From assembly GCA_963809695.1 (NCBI GenBank), contig CAWEKI010000006.1, positions 124,001-188,000 of the forward strand: DNA of 64,000 bases, given 5' to 3'. Shown one piece after another: positions 24,871 through 32,709 of the stretch. The notes below the pieces were generated by a model. That model was not told the DNA's origin. It saw nothing but the letters and a program-made list of their open reading frames with translations, and did not search any database. Each line of letters begins with the position of its first letter. The stretch's first letter is position 1. A program made the position numbers and the translations under genes. The stretch comes from JAGDMJ01 sp963809695. GTDB taxonomy: Bacteria > Bacteroidota > Ignavibacteria > UBA10030 > UBA6906.

Positions 24871-27163
24871 TGGTGCGTCCCCGTCTCAGCTCCATCCATT
24901 CACAGCGCTCGACCCAGTCATCCACCCCGGTACGCGCCGCATCTGTGTGCACTGCGTTCAACGAAAGCCAGAATTTTTCTTTTGCCTTCTGGAAGATCCC
25001 AAGACGGTAGAGCGCGAGACCTTCAGCCTTCAGCCGGATCGCTTCAAGAATCCGGTCCAGCGGCAACATGTTCAGACTGTCCAACACCGCCAGCGATTCA
25101 GAGTTCCGGTTCAGACGGAGCAACACTCTCCCTTTGAGATATCGCGCAATCGTATCACGCACGTTGCTTGCGAGCAGCGAGTCCAGCATGGTGATTCTCA
25201 CGCTGTCCGGCGCGCCGGAGAGGAAATAGCGAAGTAACCCGGGAGAGCGGTCCGCAGCTGCGCAAGCCAGCATGCGTGCGGCGGCAGCTTCGGTGTACGC
25301 TTCGGAAAAATCCACGGTATGTACTTCCACGTAGAGCGGCCTGGCCTCACCGGGCTTGCCCATAGCCCAGAGTGCATCACCGACATATATGAATAAGGGC
25401 AGATATTGGTCCGGACGCGGATCTGGTCGAATGACGGTATCCAGGACCGAGGTGAGAACGCCGTAATGTCCCGCCCGGAGCGCGCTGGCGAGCAGCCCGC
25501 TCAATGCTTCATACCCCCGCCCTTCCTCGTAGGACTGACTGTACAGCTGCTCCGCCGTTGCATAATCCCGCCTGCCAAAGGCGGAGGCAGCGTGAATGTT
25601 TCTTTGGCCGATCACCCGCGCACAAACTTTCCCGAAGATCGCCGGCCTGCGAAAGAGCACGTCTACAACGCCTCGATCGCTCTCCGGCACGGGAATCCGA
25701 TCCAGAAAGCCGTGCCATTCAGCAATGAGCGCATCCAGTGTCCGGCCGTAGGCCCGACGGTAGTCCCCTGAGCCGTAGAGCTGCACCATCAACCGGATGC
25801 CGTAGCGGTCGATGAGATACCTGCAGAAGGATCCCGCCAGGACATAACTCACCGATGAGGAGCTGGAAGCAAAACCGGCGAACGTCATCAAGCCCTTGAT
25901 ATCGGGCTCAACGTTGAAGCGCCGCATCGCTGCGGCATACTGGTGCAGCGTCCGGTTCCCCCAGTCCCATTCTACCGCCATGGCGAGCCCTTCCACCAGC
26001 CCCGTGCTGAAATTCGCCCTGATGATGGGAAGCCCGAACCGGCCGGCAACTACATGGACAAGCTCATGCTTGAGTGTTCCCTCAAGTGACTGTTTCGTGG
26101 TATGCAGCTCATTCCGCCAGGGTTTCGCGATGTTTGTGGTTGCGGTGCCAATGAGCCGCGCCTTGACCTCGCCGGTGGGATAAATATACGAAGAGATAGT
26201 CGATTGGTGCAGGAGCGCGAACGTGCGCATGATCTGCCAGAGGCGAAACTCGTGATCCGCTGCGATGCGCTGGATCTCCTCCGGGCTGTAGGAGCCCTTC
26301 GCATACACGATGACAAAGTGCTCACTCTCGAAGCGCTCACCAAGCTGGGACTGGATGTATCCGGCGGTCGATTCGAATCCCAGATGACATCGGAAAATGT
26401 AGCATAAGACAAGGGCGGCCACAATGAGACTGGTGAGGAGTCTCCTACCCGGGTCCCAGAGGAGGCGCAGAAGCAGCCCTCCCTTTTTGCGGACAGTATA
26501 CGCAGGAGAGCCGCGGGTGACCAGCAGATAGCCCAGCCACGCAAACAGTGCGGCCAATCCAAGCGTGACAAGGCGGAAGAGCAACAGCGTCAACGTGGGC
26601 GCGAGCGCTTCGTCATACGTGAGACCCGGGAAGAAGCCATAGAAGAAGTTGTAGGAGAAGATGGCCGGTGTGAAGTAGCCCAGCGCCAGGCTGTACCCGA
26701 ACGTTGCGGCAAAGAACAGGAAGAAGATGGTCTTCGCCCGGCGGTAATGAACGGCGCAGAAAAACGCCAGAGCGGCCGCGAAACAAACGCTCACTGCGGG
26801 TAGCAGAAGGAAGAAGGCCAGCCCCTCGGCATAGGAACAGTTCTTCACAAAGAGAGCATTTGCTGTCAGCACGGCCAGAGGAAGAAGGAGCAGAACCAAC
26901 CCCCACACGAGAGAATCCCAGAAGGCCCGCATCGTCGCCTGCACATCCGTGGCATGATCTGCTGCCGTCCCGTAATATGCCTGCCGCACGCCGCGAATCG
27001 TCAGGAGACCGGAGAGGATCGAGATCAGAATAGCAACCGTGAAGGACGACTCGTAGCCCAGATAGTTCAGCAGCGGCACCTGGGTGCAGATGATTGAGGC
27101 GATCAGGAGAATTGCCGCAGCTATCAGATAATCGGGGCGGCGGAGTGGAGAGAGAAAGGGCAT
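24860..27163 (-). CDS. Polytopic membrane gluzincin metallopeptidase with helical repeats
   Basis: 767 residues. The first 260 hold about seven membrane helices. A soluble domain follows with a zinc-peptidase motif, TLKHELVHVVAGRFG (HELVH at 366-370), and the downstream glutamate of GLVEGLAMAVEW (Glu391), the gluzincin arrangement of peptidase-MA-like domains. From about residue 530 the sequence is alpha-helical with TPR-like repeats (YATAEQLYSQSYEEGRGYEA, LAVLDSLNMLPLDRILEAIR). Substrate unknown. Overlap with the GT9 gene suggests co-expression with envelope functions. Confidence 0.7.
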   Translation of the reverse strand: MPFLSPLRRPDYLIAAAILLIASIICTQVPLLNYLGYESSFTVAILISILSGLLTIRGVRQAYYGTAADHATDVQATMRAFWDSLVWGLVLLLLPLAVLTANALFVKNCSYAEGLAFFLLLPAVSVCFAAALAFFCAVHYRRAKTIFFLFFAATFGYSLALGYFTPAIFSYNFFYGFFPGLTYDEALAPTLTLLLFRLVTLGLAALFAWLGYLLVTRGSPAYTVRKKGGLLLRLLWDPGRRLLTSLIVAALVLCYIFRCHLGFESTAGYIQSQLGERFESEHFVIVYAKGSYSPEEIQRIAADHEFRLWQIMRTFALLHQSTISSYIYPTGEVKARLIGTATTNIAKPWRNELHTTKQSLEGTLKHELVHVVAGRFGLPIIRANFSTGLVEGLAMAVEWDWGNRTLHQYAAAMRRFNVEPDIKGLMTFAGFASSSSSVSYVLAGSFCRYLIDRYGIRLMVQLYGSGDYRRAYGRTLDALIAEWHGFLDRIPVPESDRGVVDVLFRRPAIFGKVCARVIGQRNIHAASAFGRRDYATAEQLYSQSYEEGRGYEALSGLLASALRAGHYGVLTSVLDTVIRPDPRPDQYLPLFIYVGDALWAMGKPGEARPLYVEVHTVDFSEAYTEAAAARMLACAAADRSPGLLRYFLSGAPDSVRITMLDSLLASNVRDTIARYLKGRVLLRLNRNSESLAVLDSLNMLPLDRILEAIRLKAEGLALYRLGIFQKAKEKFWLSLNAVHTDAARTGVDDWVERCEWMELRRGRTNAY

Positions 27164-27277
27164 TGGCTATGTCAATTGACGATGGAGGATAAATCATGGA
27201 CAATAGTCAACCGAGCCGGTCTTCCCATACTCCATGGTTTTCACTGACGACTGACTTCTGACTACTGGCTACTCCTC

Positions 27278-28540
27278 TTAGAACTCTTCCCCCGCCACGC
27301 GCTCAATATCCGCCCCCAGCGCCTGGAGTTTCCTCTCAATTGCTTCGTACCCTCTATCGATATGATAGACCCGCAGGACCTCGGTGGTGCCTTCGGCCAC
27401 CAGGCCCGCGAGAATCAGAGAAGCCGACGCACGCAGGTCCGTGGACATCACTTTTGCTCCGGTCAGCCGATTCACGCCGCGGACAACGGCGGCATTCTCC
27501 TTGACCTCAATATCGGCGCCAAGGCGAATCAGCTCGGGCACATGCTTGAATCGGTCGGAGTAGATCGTGTCGGTGACCACGGCTGTCCCCTGCGCAATAG
27601 CCATCAGTGCGGTCCATTGCGCCTGCATGTCGGTGGGGAAGCCAGGGAAGATCGTAGCGGTCGCATCGACGGAGCGGATTGACCCGGGTGCGGTGATTGT
27701 CACGGATGAATTGTCAAACTCCATCTGGCAGCCAGCATCTTCCAGCTTTCCCGTGAGCGCGGAGAAATGCTCCCGCTCGACATGCCTGAGCGTCACCTTG
27801 CCGCCAGTCATAGCAGTAGCGACGAGGAATGTGCCGGTTTCAATCCGGTCAGGGATGGTCTCAACGTCCGTGGCATGCAGCTCCTCCACCCCCTGGATCT
27901 CCAGCCGGTTCGTGCCAATGCCATTGATTTGTGCTCCCATGGCTTTGAGAAAGTTCGCGAGGGCTGTGATCTCCGGTTCGATCGCCGCATTGTCAATCAC
28001 AGTTGTTCCTTTGGCGAGAACCGAAGCCATCAGGATATTTCCGGTTGCGCCGACACTTGAAATGTCGAAGTGGATGCGAGCACCGGTCAGGCGTGCCGCT
28101 TTCGCAAAGATGTATCCCTCGCGCAGCTCAACCTCAGCCCCAAGCTTTTTGATTCCTTCGATGTGCAGATCGACCGGCCTGGGTCCCCAGGCGCAGCCGC
28201 CGGGGAGAGAGACCTTTGCGCGGCCGTAGCGGGCGAGGAGCGGGCCGAGCACATAGATTGACGCGCGCATTTTCTTCACATGCTCGTACGGCGCCTCCTG
28301 CTTGTTGACGCCGGTGGTATCGAGTGTCAACACATGGCCGTCCAGGTCTACCGTCATGCCCATGGTCCTGAGCAGAGCTGACATCGTTGAGACATCGCGA
28401 AGATTGGGAGTATTCTTCAGCAGGAACGTGCCGCTTGCCAGGAGCGCCGCAGGCATGAGAGCCAGCGATGCGTTCTTGGCTCCGTCGATCGTGATCGTTC
28501 CGTGGAGCTTTTTTCCCCCTCTGATGACGAATTTATCCAA
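27278..28540 (-). CDS. murA: UDP-N-acetylglucosamine 1-carboxyvinyltransferase
   Basis: MurA transfers enolpyruvate from PEP to UDP-GlcNAc, the first committed step of peptidoglycan synthesis. The 420-residue protein has IDGAKNASLALMPAALLA near residue 20, the catalytic loop SLPGGCAWGPRPVDLH with Cys116 (the fosfomycin-reactive residue), FPTDMQAQWTALMAIAQGT, SDRFKHVPELIRLGADI and DLRASASLILAGLVAEG. The start codon appears to be TTG at 28540; no ATG lies near it and the N-terminus (DKFVIRGGKKLHGTITI) matches the family. Confidence 0.96.
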   Translation of the reverse strand: MDKFVIRGGKKLHGTITIDGAKNASLALMPAALLASGTFLLKNTPNLRDVSTMSALLRTMGMTVDLDGHVLTLDTTGVNKQEAPYEHVKKMRASIYVLGPLLARYGRAKVSLPGGCAWGPRPVDLHIEGIKKLGAEVELREGYIFAKAARLTGARIHFDISSVGATGNILMASVLAKGTTVIDNAAIEPEITALANFLKAMGAQINGIGTNRLEIQGVEELHATDVETIPDRIETGTFLVATAMTGGKVTLRHVEREHFSALTGKLEDAGCQMEFDNSSVTITAPGSIRSVDATATIFPGFPTDMQAQWTALMAIAQGTAVVTDTIYSDRFKHVPELIRLGADIEVKENAAVVRGVNRLTGAKVMSTDLRASASLILAGLVAEGTTEVLRVYHIDRGYEAIERKLQALGADIERVAGEEF

Positions 28541-28604
28541 GGATTATCCTAAGCGAAAAAAATAGAACGTGGTGAGATACAAAGATCTTGTTCGAGCCAG
28601 AACC

Positions 28605-28675
28605 AGGGCGCGCTGCAAAATTAGCTGTTATGCAAAATTCACGAGACGAAAGTGGTTAATTTTGCAGCGCACCCT
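28605..28675. repeat. 71-bp palindromic element, copy 2
   Basis: Arms 28605-28625 and 28655-28675 (21 bases, two mismatches) with a 29-base loop: same size and same core (GCGCTGCAAAATTA) as the element at 6259-6329. It lies in the 324-base gap between the divergent murA and rrf2 genes. Confidence 0.85.
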
Positions 28676-28783
28676 AAATTTCTGGAAATTGGGAGGGAAA
28701 GTCAATTCCAGGAATTCTCACATCTGTTTCATAACACAGTATGAACAAACTCAACAAAAAATCTGATAGTTCGCCGGAGTCAG

Positions 28784-28808
28784 AAAGGTGACAACAATTG
28801 TCACCTTT
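28784..28808. promoter_or_regulatory. Perfect dyad, candidate operator of the Rrf2 regulator
   Basis: AAAGGTGACAA and TTGTCACCTTT form a perfect 11-bp inverted repeat around a 3-base centre (CAA), 57 bases before the rrf2 ATG. Size and symmetry suit a dimeric winged-helix regulator. A weak promoter (TTG 28819-28821, 21 bases, TACGGTAA) lies just downstream. The rest of the 28541-28864 gap shows only the 71-bp palindrome. Confidence 0.6.
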
Positions 28809-28864
28809 GGCACTCGGTTTGATTCGTCTGCCTGAAAGTTCATACGGTAACTCAGAGACACCCC

Positions 28865-29278
28865 ATGCAGCTGACCATGACGGGCGAATACGCGGTACGG
28901 GCGATGATGCACCTTGCGTGCCTGCCAAAAGGGACCGTTGCCCGAATCCCGGATATTTCCAGAAAGTGGGACATCCCGGAAAATTTCCTCCGCAAGATCA
29001 TCGCAAAGCTTACCAAAGGAGGACTTCTTCTTTCCCATCGGGGTGCGGGAGGCGGGGTGTCACTTGCAAAGCCCGCCAGGAAAATTGCGCTTCTGGAAGT
29101 GATCGAGCTTGTCGAAGGACCGATGGCCCTCAACAAATGCCTGATCAATCCCAGGCCCTGCAGCCGCACCGGCTCATGCACCGTGCATGTCGTTTGGTGT
29201 GAGGCACAATCAGCAATGCGTCACATACTCGGCTCTCGCTCACTCGCCGAATTGGCAACACGAAGCAATCTACAATAG
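28865..29278 (+). CDS. Rrf2-family transcriptional regulator with candidate Fe-S cysteines
   Basis: A 137-residue winged-helix protein: MQLTMTGEYAVRAMMHLACL, recognition region PENFLRKIIAKLTKGGLLLSH, then the wing (RGAGGGVSLAKP). Cys92, Cys99, Cys105 and Cys112 (KCLINPRPCSRTGSC and WCE) have nearly the spacing of the [Fe-S] ligands of IscR and NsrR. Such regulators sense iron-sulfur state, nitric oxide or redox. It lies 12 bases before cydAB, so it very likely controls them and itself through the dyad at 28784-28808. Confidence 0.9.
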   Translation: MQLTMTGEYAVRAMMHLACLPKGTVARIPDISRKWDIPENFLRKIIAKLTKGGLLLSHRGAGGGVSLAKPARKIALLEVIELVEGPMALNKCLINPRPCSRTGSCTVHVVWCEAQSAMRHILGSRSLAELATRSNLQ

Positions 29279-29290
29279 AGGAGACTTTTC

Positions 29291-30646
29291 ATGGACGCAC
29301 TTTTGCTTGCTCGACTGCAGTTCGCGCTGACGATCGGTTTCCACTTTCTCTTTCCCCCCATCACCATCGGCCTGGCATGGCTGCTTGTCGTCGTGGAGAC
29401 GCTCGGGTGGAGGAAAAAGGAGGAGGTCTACGTGCGGACCGCGAAGTTCTTCGGAGGAATCCTGGGCCTGACATTCGCCGTGGGGGTCGCCACGGGAATC
29501 GTCATGGAATTCCAATTCGGTACCAACTGGGCGGAGTACTCGAAGTTCGTCGGTGATATCTTTGGCGCCCCCCTGGCGGCCGAAGGGGTCTTCGCGTTTT
29601 TTCTCGAGTCGGGGTTCCTGGGTCTCTACCTCTTTGGGCGGAACCGGGTTTCGAAAGGCGTACACTGGTTCTCCGCGCTCATGGTGGCACTCGGCGCAAC
29701 CATCTCGGCCTTCTGGATCATCGTGGCGAATTCCTGGCAACAGACACCCGCCGGCTTTGTCGTCCGCAATGGCCGCGCAGAGTTGACGAGTTTCGCAGAG
29801 GCGGTCTTCAATCCTTCCACGCTGGTCCGTTATTTCCACACGGTTGATGCTGCGCTGATCGCCGGTGTATTTTTCATGGCCGGCATCGCGGCCTACCTTC
29901 TCCTTCACAAGAAGGAAGTGCAGGTTGCGAAGAAGGCCATGACCATCGCAGTGATCTTCGGGCTGATCGTCTCCGTGCTGGAAGTCGTCCCCTCCGGCCA
30001 CGAGCATGCACGCCAGGTTGCGCGCACTCAGCCCGAGAAGTTTGCGGCCATTGAAGGGCTCTACACGAGCCAGAGCGGCGCACCGCTGGTCCTATTCGCC
30101 ATCCCAACAGGGATGCCGCCGGAGCTCAAAGGAACAGTGGAGATCTCCGGACTCCTGAGCTGGCTGGCGTTCGGCGACATTAACGCCCATATCAAAGGCT
30201 TGAATGAATTCCCAGCGGACACTGTCCCTCCTCTCTGGTTGACGTTCGTATCATTCCATAACATGGTCGTTCTAGGGATGTATTTCATACTGCTTATGGC
30301 CCTGGCCGCATATCATCTTTACCGTGGCACGCTCTGGGACCGTCCCAGGCTGTTGAAACTGATGCTCTGGTCCATTCCGCTTCCGCTCATTGCATGCCAG
30401 CTCGGCTGGATCGCCGCGGAGGTCGGCCGCCAGCCCTGGATCGTGTACGGACTTCTCCGGACCAGCCAGGCCGCCTCGATCACCGTCTCTGCGGGAGAAA
30501 TTCTCTTTTCCATCATCCTGTTCGGCCTGATCTATCTCGCGCTCGGGGCCTTGTACGTCTATCTGCTCGCCCGGAAGGTAAAGCAAGGGCCCGAGCCGGC
30601 CCATGAGAAACTGACAATCGCACCTGAAAAGGAGGTGATCGCATAA
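29291..30646 (+). CDS. cydA: Cytochrome bd quinol oxidase subunit I
   Basis: CydA carries the three haems of the bd-type terminal oxidase, which reduces oxygen at low concentration. In 451 residues the ligands are visible: His18 (GFHFLFPP), His183 (VRYFHTVDAAL) and Met325 (SFHNMVVLGM), plus Glu98 and Glu106 in AAEGVFAFFLESGFLGLYLF and the conserved GRQPW. The periplasmic Q loop is short, as in many non-proteobacterial enzymes. It ends with TAATG shared with cydB, so translation is coupled. Confidence 0.96.
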   Translation: MDALLLARLQFALTIGFHFLFPPITIGLAWLLVVVETLGWRKKEEVYVRTAKFFGGILGLTFAVGVATGIVMEFQFGTNWAEYSKFVGDIFGAPLAAEGVFAFFLESGFLGLYLFGRNRVSKGVHWFSALMVALGATISAFWIIVANSWQQTPAGFVVRNGRAELTSFAEAVFNPSTLVRYFHTVDAALIAGVFFMAGIAAYLLLHKKEVQVAKKAMTIAVIFGLIVSVLEVVPSGHEHARQVARTQPEKFAAIEGLYTSQSGAPLVLFAIPTGMPPELKGTVEISGLLSWLAFGDINAHIKGLNEFPADTVPPLWLTFVSFHNMVVLGMYFILLMALAAYHLYRGTLWDRPRLLKLMLWSIPLPLIACQLGWIAAEVGRQPWIVYGLLRTSQAASITVSAGEILFSIILFGLIYLALGALYVYLLARKVKQGPEPAHEKLTIAPEKEVIA

Positions 30647-31662
30647 TGGACCTTCAGGCAATCTGGTTCCTTCTCGTCGGCGTGCTGATCATCGGCTACG
30701 CTATCCTGGATGGATTTGACCTTGGTGTCGGGGTGCTGCACCTGTTTCTGAGGAGCGAACGGGAGCGGCGGATCTCCTTGAACGCGATCGGGCCCGTATG
30801 GGACGGCAACGAAGTCTGGCTCCTCACCGGAGGGGGCGCCCTGTTTGCGGCATTCCCGGTCGTGTATGCCACGGTCTTCAGCGGCTTCTACGTCGCCCTG
30901 ATGCTCCTGTTGGTCGCGCTGATCTTCCGCGCAGTGTCGATGGAGTTTCGCGGCAAGGTGGAGTCTCCGAAGTGGAAAAGGCTGTGGGACTGGGGATTCG
31001 GTCTCGGAAGCCTTCTGCCCGCGATCCTTCTCGGCGTTGCATTCGGCAATATCCTGCGCGGTATTCCCATCAATGAACATGGAGCCTTCACCGGATCATT
31101 CTTCGGACTGCTGAATCCCTATGCGATTCTCATCGGCATTCTGAGCCTCACGCTTTTCACCATGCATGGCGCTATTTACCTGGCGCTCAAGACGGAGGGA
31201 GTGCTTCAGGAACGGATGGTGAGCGTTGCCTCCACCTTCTGGGTGGGCACGGTGGCGCTCTACACGCTTGCCACGCTGACAACCTTCTTCGTCTCCGCAT
31301 TCCTTTTTGAGGGGATGCTGGGCAACCCCCTCTTCTGGGTGGTCTTCCCTTTACTTCTGGTGTCGCTGATCTCCGTGCCGGTGCTGCTCAAGGTGAAAAA
31401 GTTGTTCGTGGCATTCCTGGCTTCATCGTCGGTGATTGCTTCCATCATCGGTCTGAGCGCGGTGAGCCTCTTCCCGCGCCTGGTCCCGTCGATGACCAAC
31501 CTTGCATACAGCCTCACGATCCGGAATGCGTCTTCTACGCCCGCCACGCTTACGGTCATGCTGGTCATTGCGCTCATTGGCATGCCTATCGTGATTGGAT
31601 ATACGATCTTTATTTATCGGGTGTTCAAGGGGAAGGTCGAGCTGACGGAAGCCAGCTACTAG
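30646..31662 (+). CDS. cydB: Cytochrome bd quinol oxidase subunit II
   Basis: 338 residues and about nine membrane helices. Family motifs: ILDGFDLGVGVLHLF, IGPVWDGNEVWLLTGGGALF near residue 50 and PYAILIGILSLTLFTMHGAIYLALKT. CydB pairs with CydA in the inner membrane. It shares one base with the cydA stop. No CydX-like small subunit is apparent downstream; instead the stop is followed at once by a long inverted repeat (31663-31825). Confidence 0.95.
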   Translation: MDLQAIWFLLVGVLIIGYAILDGFDLGVGVLHLFLRSERERRISLNAIGPVWDGNEVWLLTGGGALFAAFPVVYATVFSGFYVALMLLLVALIFRAVSMEFRGKVESPKWKRLWDWGFGLGSLLPAILLGVAFGNILRGIPINEHGAFTGSFFGLLNPYAILIGILSLTLFTMHGAIYLALKTEGVLQERMVSVASTFWVGTVALYTLATLTTFFVSAFLFEGMLGNPLFWVVFPLLLVSLISVPVLLKVKKLFVAFLASSSVIASIIGLSAVSLFPRLVPSMTNLAYSLTIRNASSTPATLTVMLVIALIGMPIVIGYTIFIYRVFKGKVELTEASY

Positions 31663-31825
31663 GTGCAAGACGAACACAGCCCCTCGACTCGCTCACAAAG
31701 ACCGTTCGCTCGCTCGGGGTCGCAAACAGCGCGAAGGGCTCATGGCCCTTTGCTTCTTCTGCAACCCTGAGCGAGGGCCAACGACCTCAGTTGGCCCGAG
31801 TCGAAGGGCTGTGTTTGTCTTGTCC
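31663..31825. repeat. 163-bp inverted-repeat element with GGACAAGAC...-type ends, copy A
   Basis: End arms 31663-31691 and 31797-31825 (29 bases, 4 mismatches) are inverted copies; nested arms inside (CGCTCGCTCGGGGTCGCA against TGCAACCCTGAGCGAGG, and AAGGGCTC against a GGCCCTTT block) would let the whole element fold into one long hairpin. The outer end, GGACAAGACAAACACAG on the minus strand, recurs in the element at 32553-32687. No coding capacity. It begins one base after the cydB stop. Confidence 0.75.
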
Positions 31826-31849
31826 AGAGGGTAACCTGTTCTTCTTCTC

Positions 31850-31880
31850 TTGCTTCTTCCCTGCCCTTCACCTATATTTT
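31850..31880 (+). promoter_or_regulatory. Promoter of the deoxynucleoside kinase gene
   Basis: TTGCTTCTTCC..., 20 bases between TTG and TATATTTT, ending 39 bases before ATG 31920. Confidence 0.55.
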
Positions 31881-31919
31881 CCTCATTCGCTTCCTCTCAT
31901 TTTCCCCTTTGCAATTCCC

Positions 31920-32552
31920 ATGAATCCTACCAAAAAGGTCTTTGTCGCCGTCGCAGGCAATATCGGGTCAGGAAAGTCTTCTCTCACAAAGCTGCTCTGC
32001 GAGCGGTTTGGATGGAAGCCTTTCTTCGAATCGGTGGAAGATAATCCGTATCTGAAGGATTTCTATGCGGACATGCGACGCTGGTCGTTTCACCTGCAGG
32101 TATATTTCCTTTCCAATCGTTTCCGGTGCCACAAGTCTATCACGGAGGGGAATGAGTCCGTGGTGCTGGACCGGGTGATCTATGAAGACGCGGAGATCTT
32201 CGCACGTAATCTGTATGAAATCGGAAAGATGTCGGAGCGGGACTACAACAACTATGCGGCGCTCTATGGCGTGATGACGCAGTACCTTGAAGCTCCCGAC
32301 CTGCTCATCTATCTTCGGGCAAGCATCGACACGCTGCTCAAGCAGATCTCCCTTCGCGGACGCGACTATGAGCAGTCGATCGCGCGCGAGTACCTGGAGC
32401 AATTGAACCGCCACTACGAATCATGGATCAAGCGCTACACGCTCGGACACGTGCTCGTCATCGAAGCCGGTACAGTGGATTTCGTGAACAGGACGGAGGA
32501 CTTCGAGCAGATCGTGGGGCAGATCTGTGACAAGTTGCACCTAAAGAGCTAG
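31920..32552 (+). CDS. Deoxynucleoside kinase
   Basis: A 210-residue kinase of the dNK/dGK family, which phosphorylates deoxynucleosides in the salvage pathway. P-loop AVAGNIGSGKSSLTKLL at the N-terminus, ESVEDNPYLKDFYAD, the DR motif in VVLDRVIYEDAEIFARNL and the lid arginines of ISLRGRDYEQSIAREYL are all present. The start is ATG 31920, after a promoter; the frame runs 43 codons further upstream through the repeat without similarity. No clear Shine-Dalgarno. The gene is bracketed by two related inverted-repeat elements. Confidence 0.9.
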   Translation: MNPTKKVFVAVAGNIGSGKSSLTKLLCERFGWKPFFESVEDNPYLKDFYADMRRWSFHLQVYFLSNRFRCHKSITEGNESVVLDRVIYEDAEIFARNLYEIGKMSERDYNNYAALYGVMTQYLEAPDLLIYLRASIDTLLKQISLRGRDYEQSIAREYLEQLNRHYESWIKRYTLGHVLVIEAGTVDFVNRTEDFEQIVGQICDKLHLKS

Positions 32553-32687
32553 GGACAAGACGAACACAAAGGGCCACAGAGAAAAGAGAAAGTTTATGGA
32601 AAAAGCATAATAATAGTTGAGCTCTTCTTCGAGCCCTCTCTTTCTCCTCTCTGCCTAAAAAATCATTCCTCTGTGTTCCTCTTGTCC
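32553..32687. repeat. 135-bp inverted-repeat element with GGACAAGAC...-type ends, copy B
   Basis: Begins GGACAAGACGAACACA (32553-32568) and ends with its inverse, TGTGTTCCTCTTGTCC (to 32687), one mismatch. Inner arms CACAGAGAAAAGAGAAAG and CTTTCTCCTCTCTG also pair. It starts right after the kinase stop codon, as copy A starts right after the cydB stop. Confidence 0.75.
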
Positions 32688-32709
32688 AGCGCTAAATCCT
32701 CTTTTGCTC

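Noticed and set aside
28541..28864. A riboswitch before the rrf2-cyd operon
   Set aside because: Only the 71-bp palindrome and a compact dyad are visible; neither resembles a known aptamer, and the dyad suits a protein operator better.
31740..31919. A small gene inside the repeat upstream of the deoxynucleoside kinase (N-terminal extension)
   Set aside because: The 43-codon extension crosses an inverted repeat and a promoter, with no family similarity.
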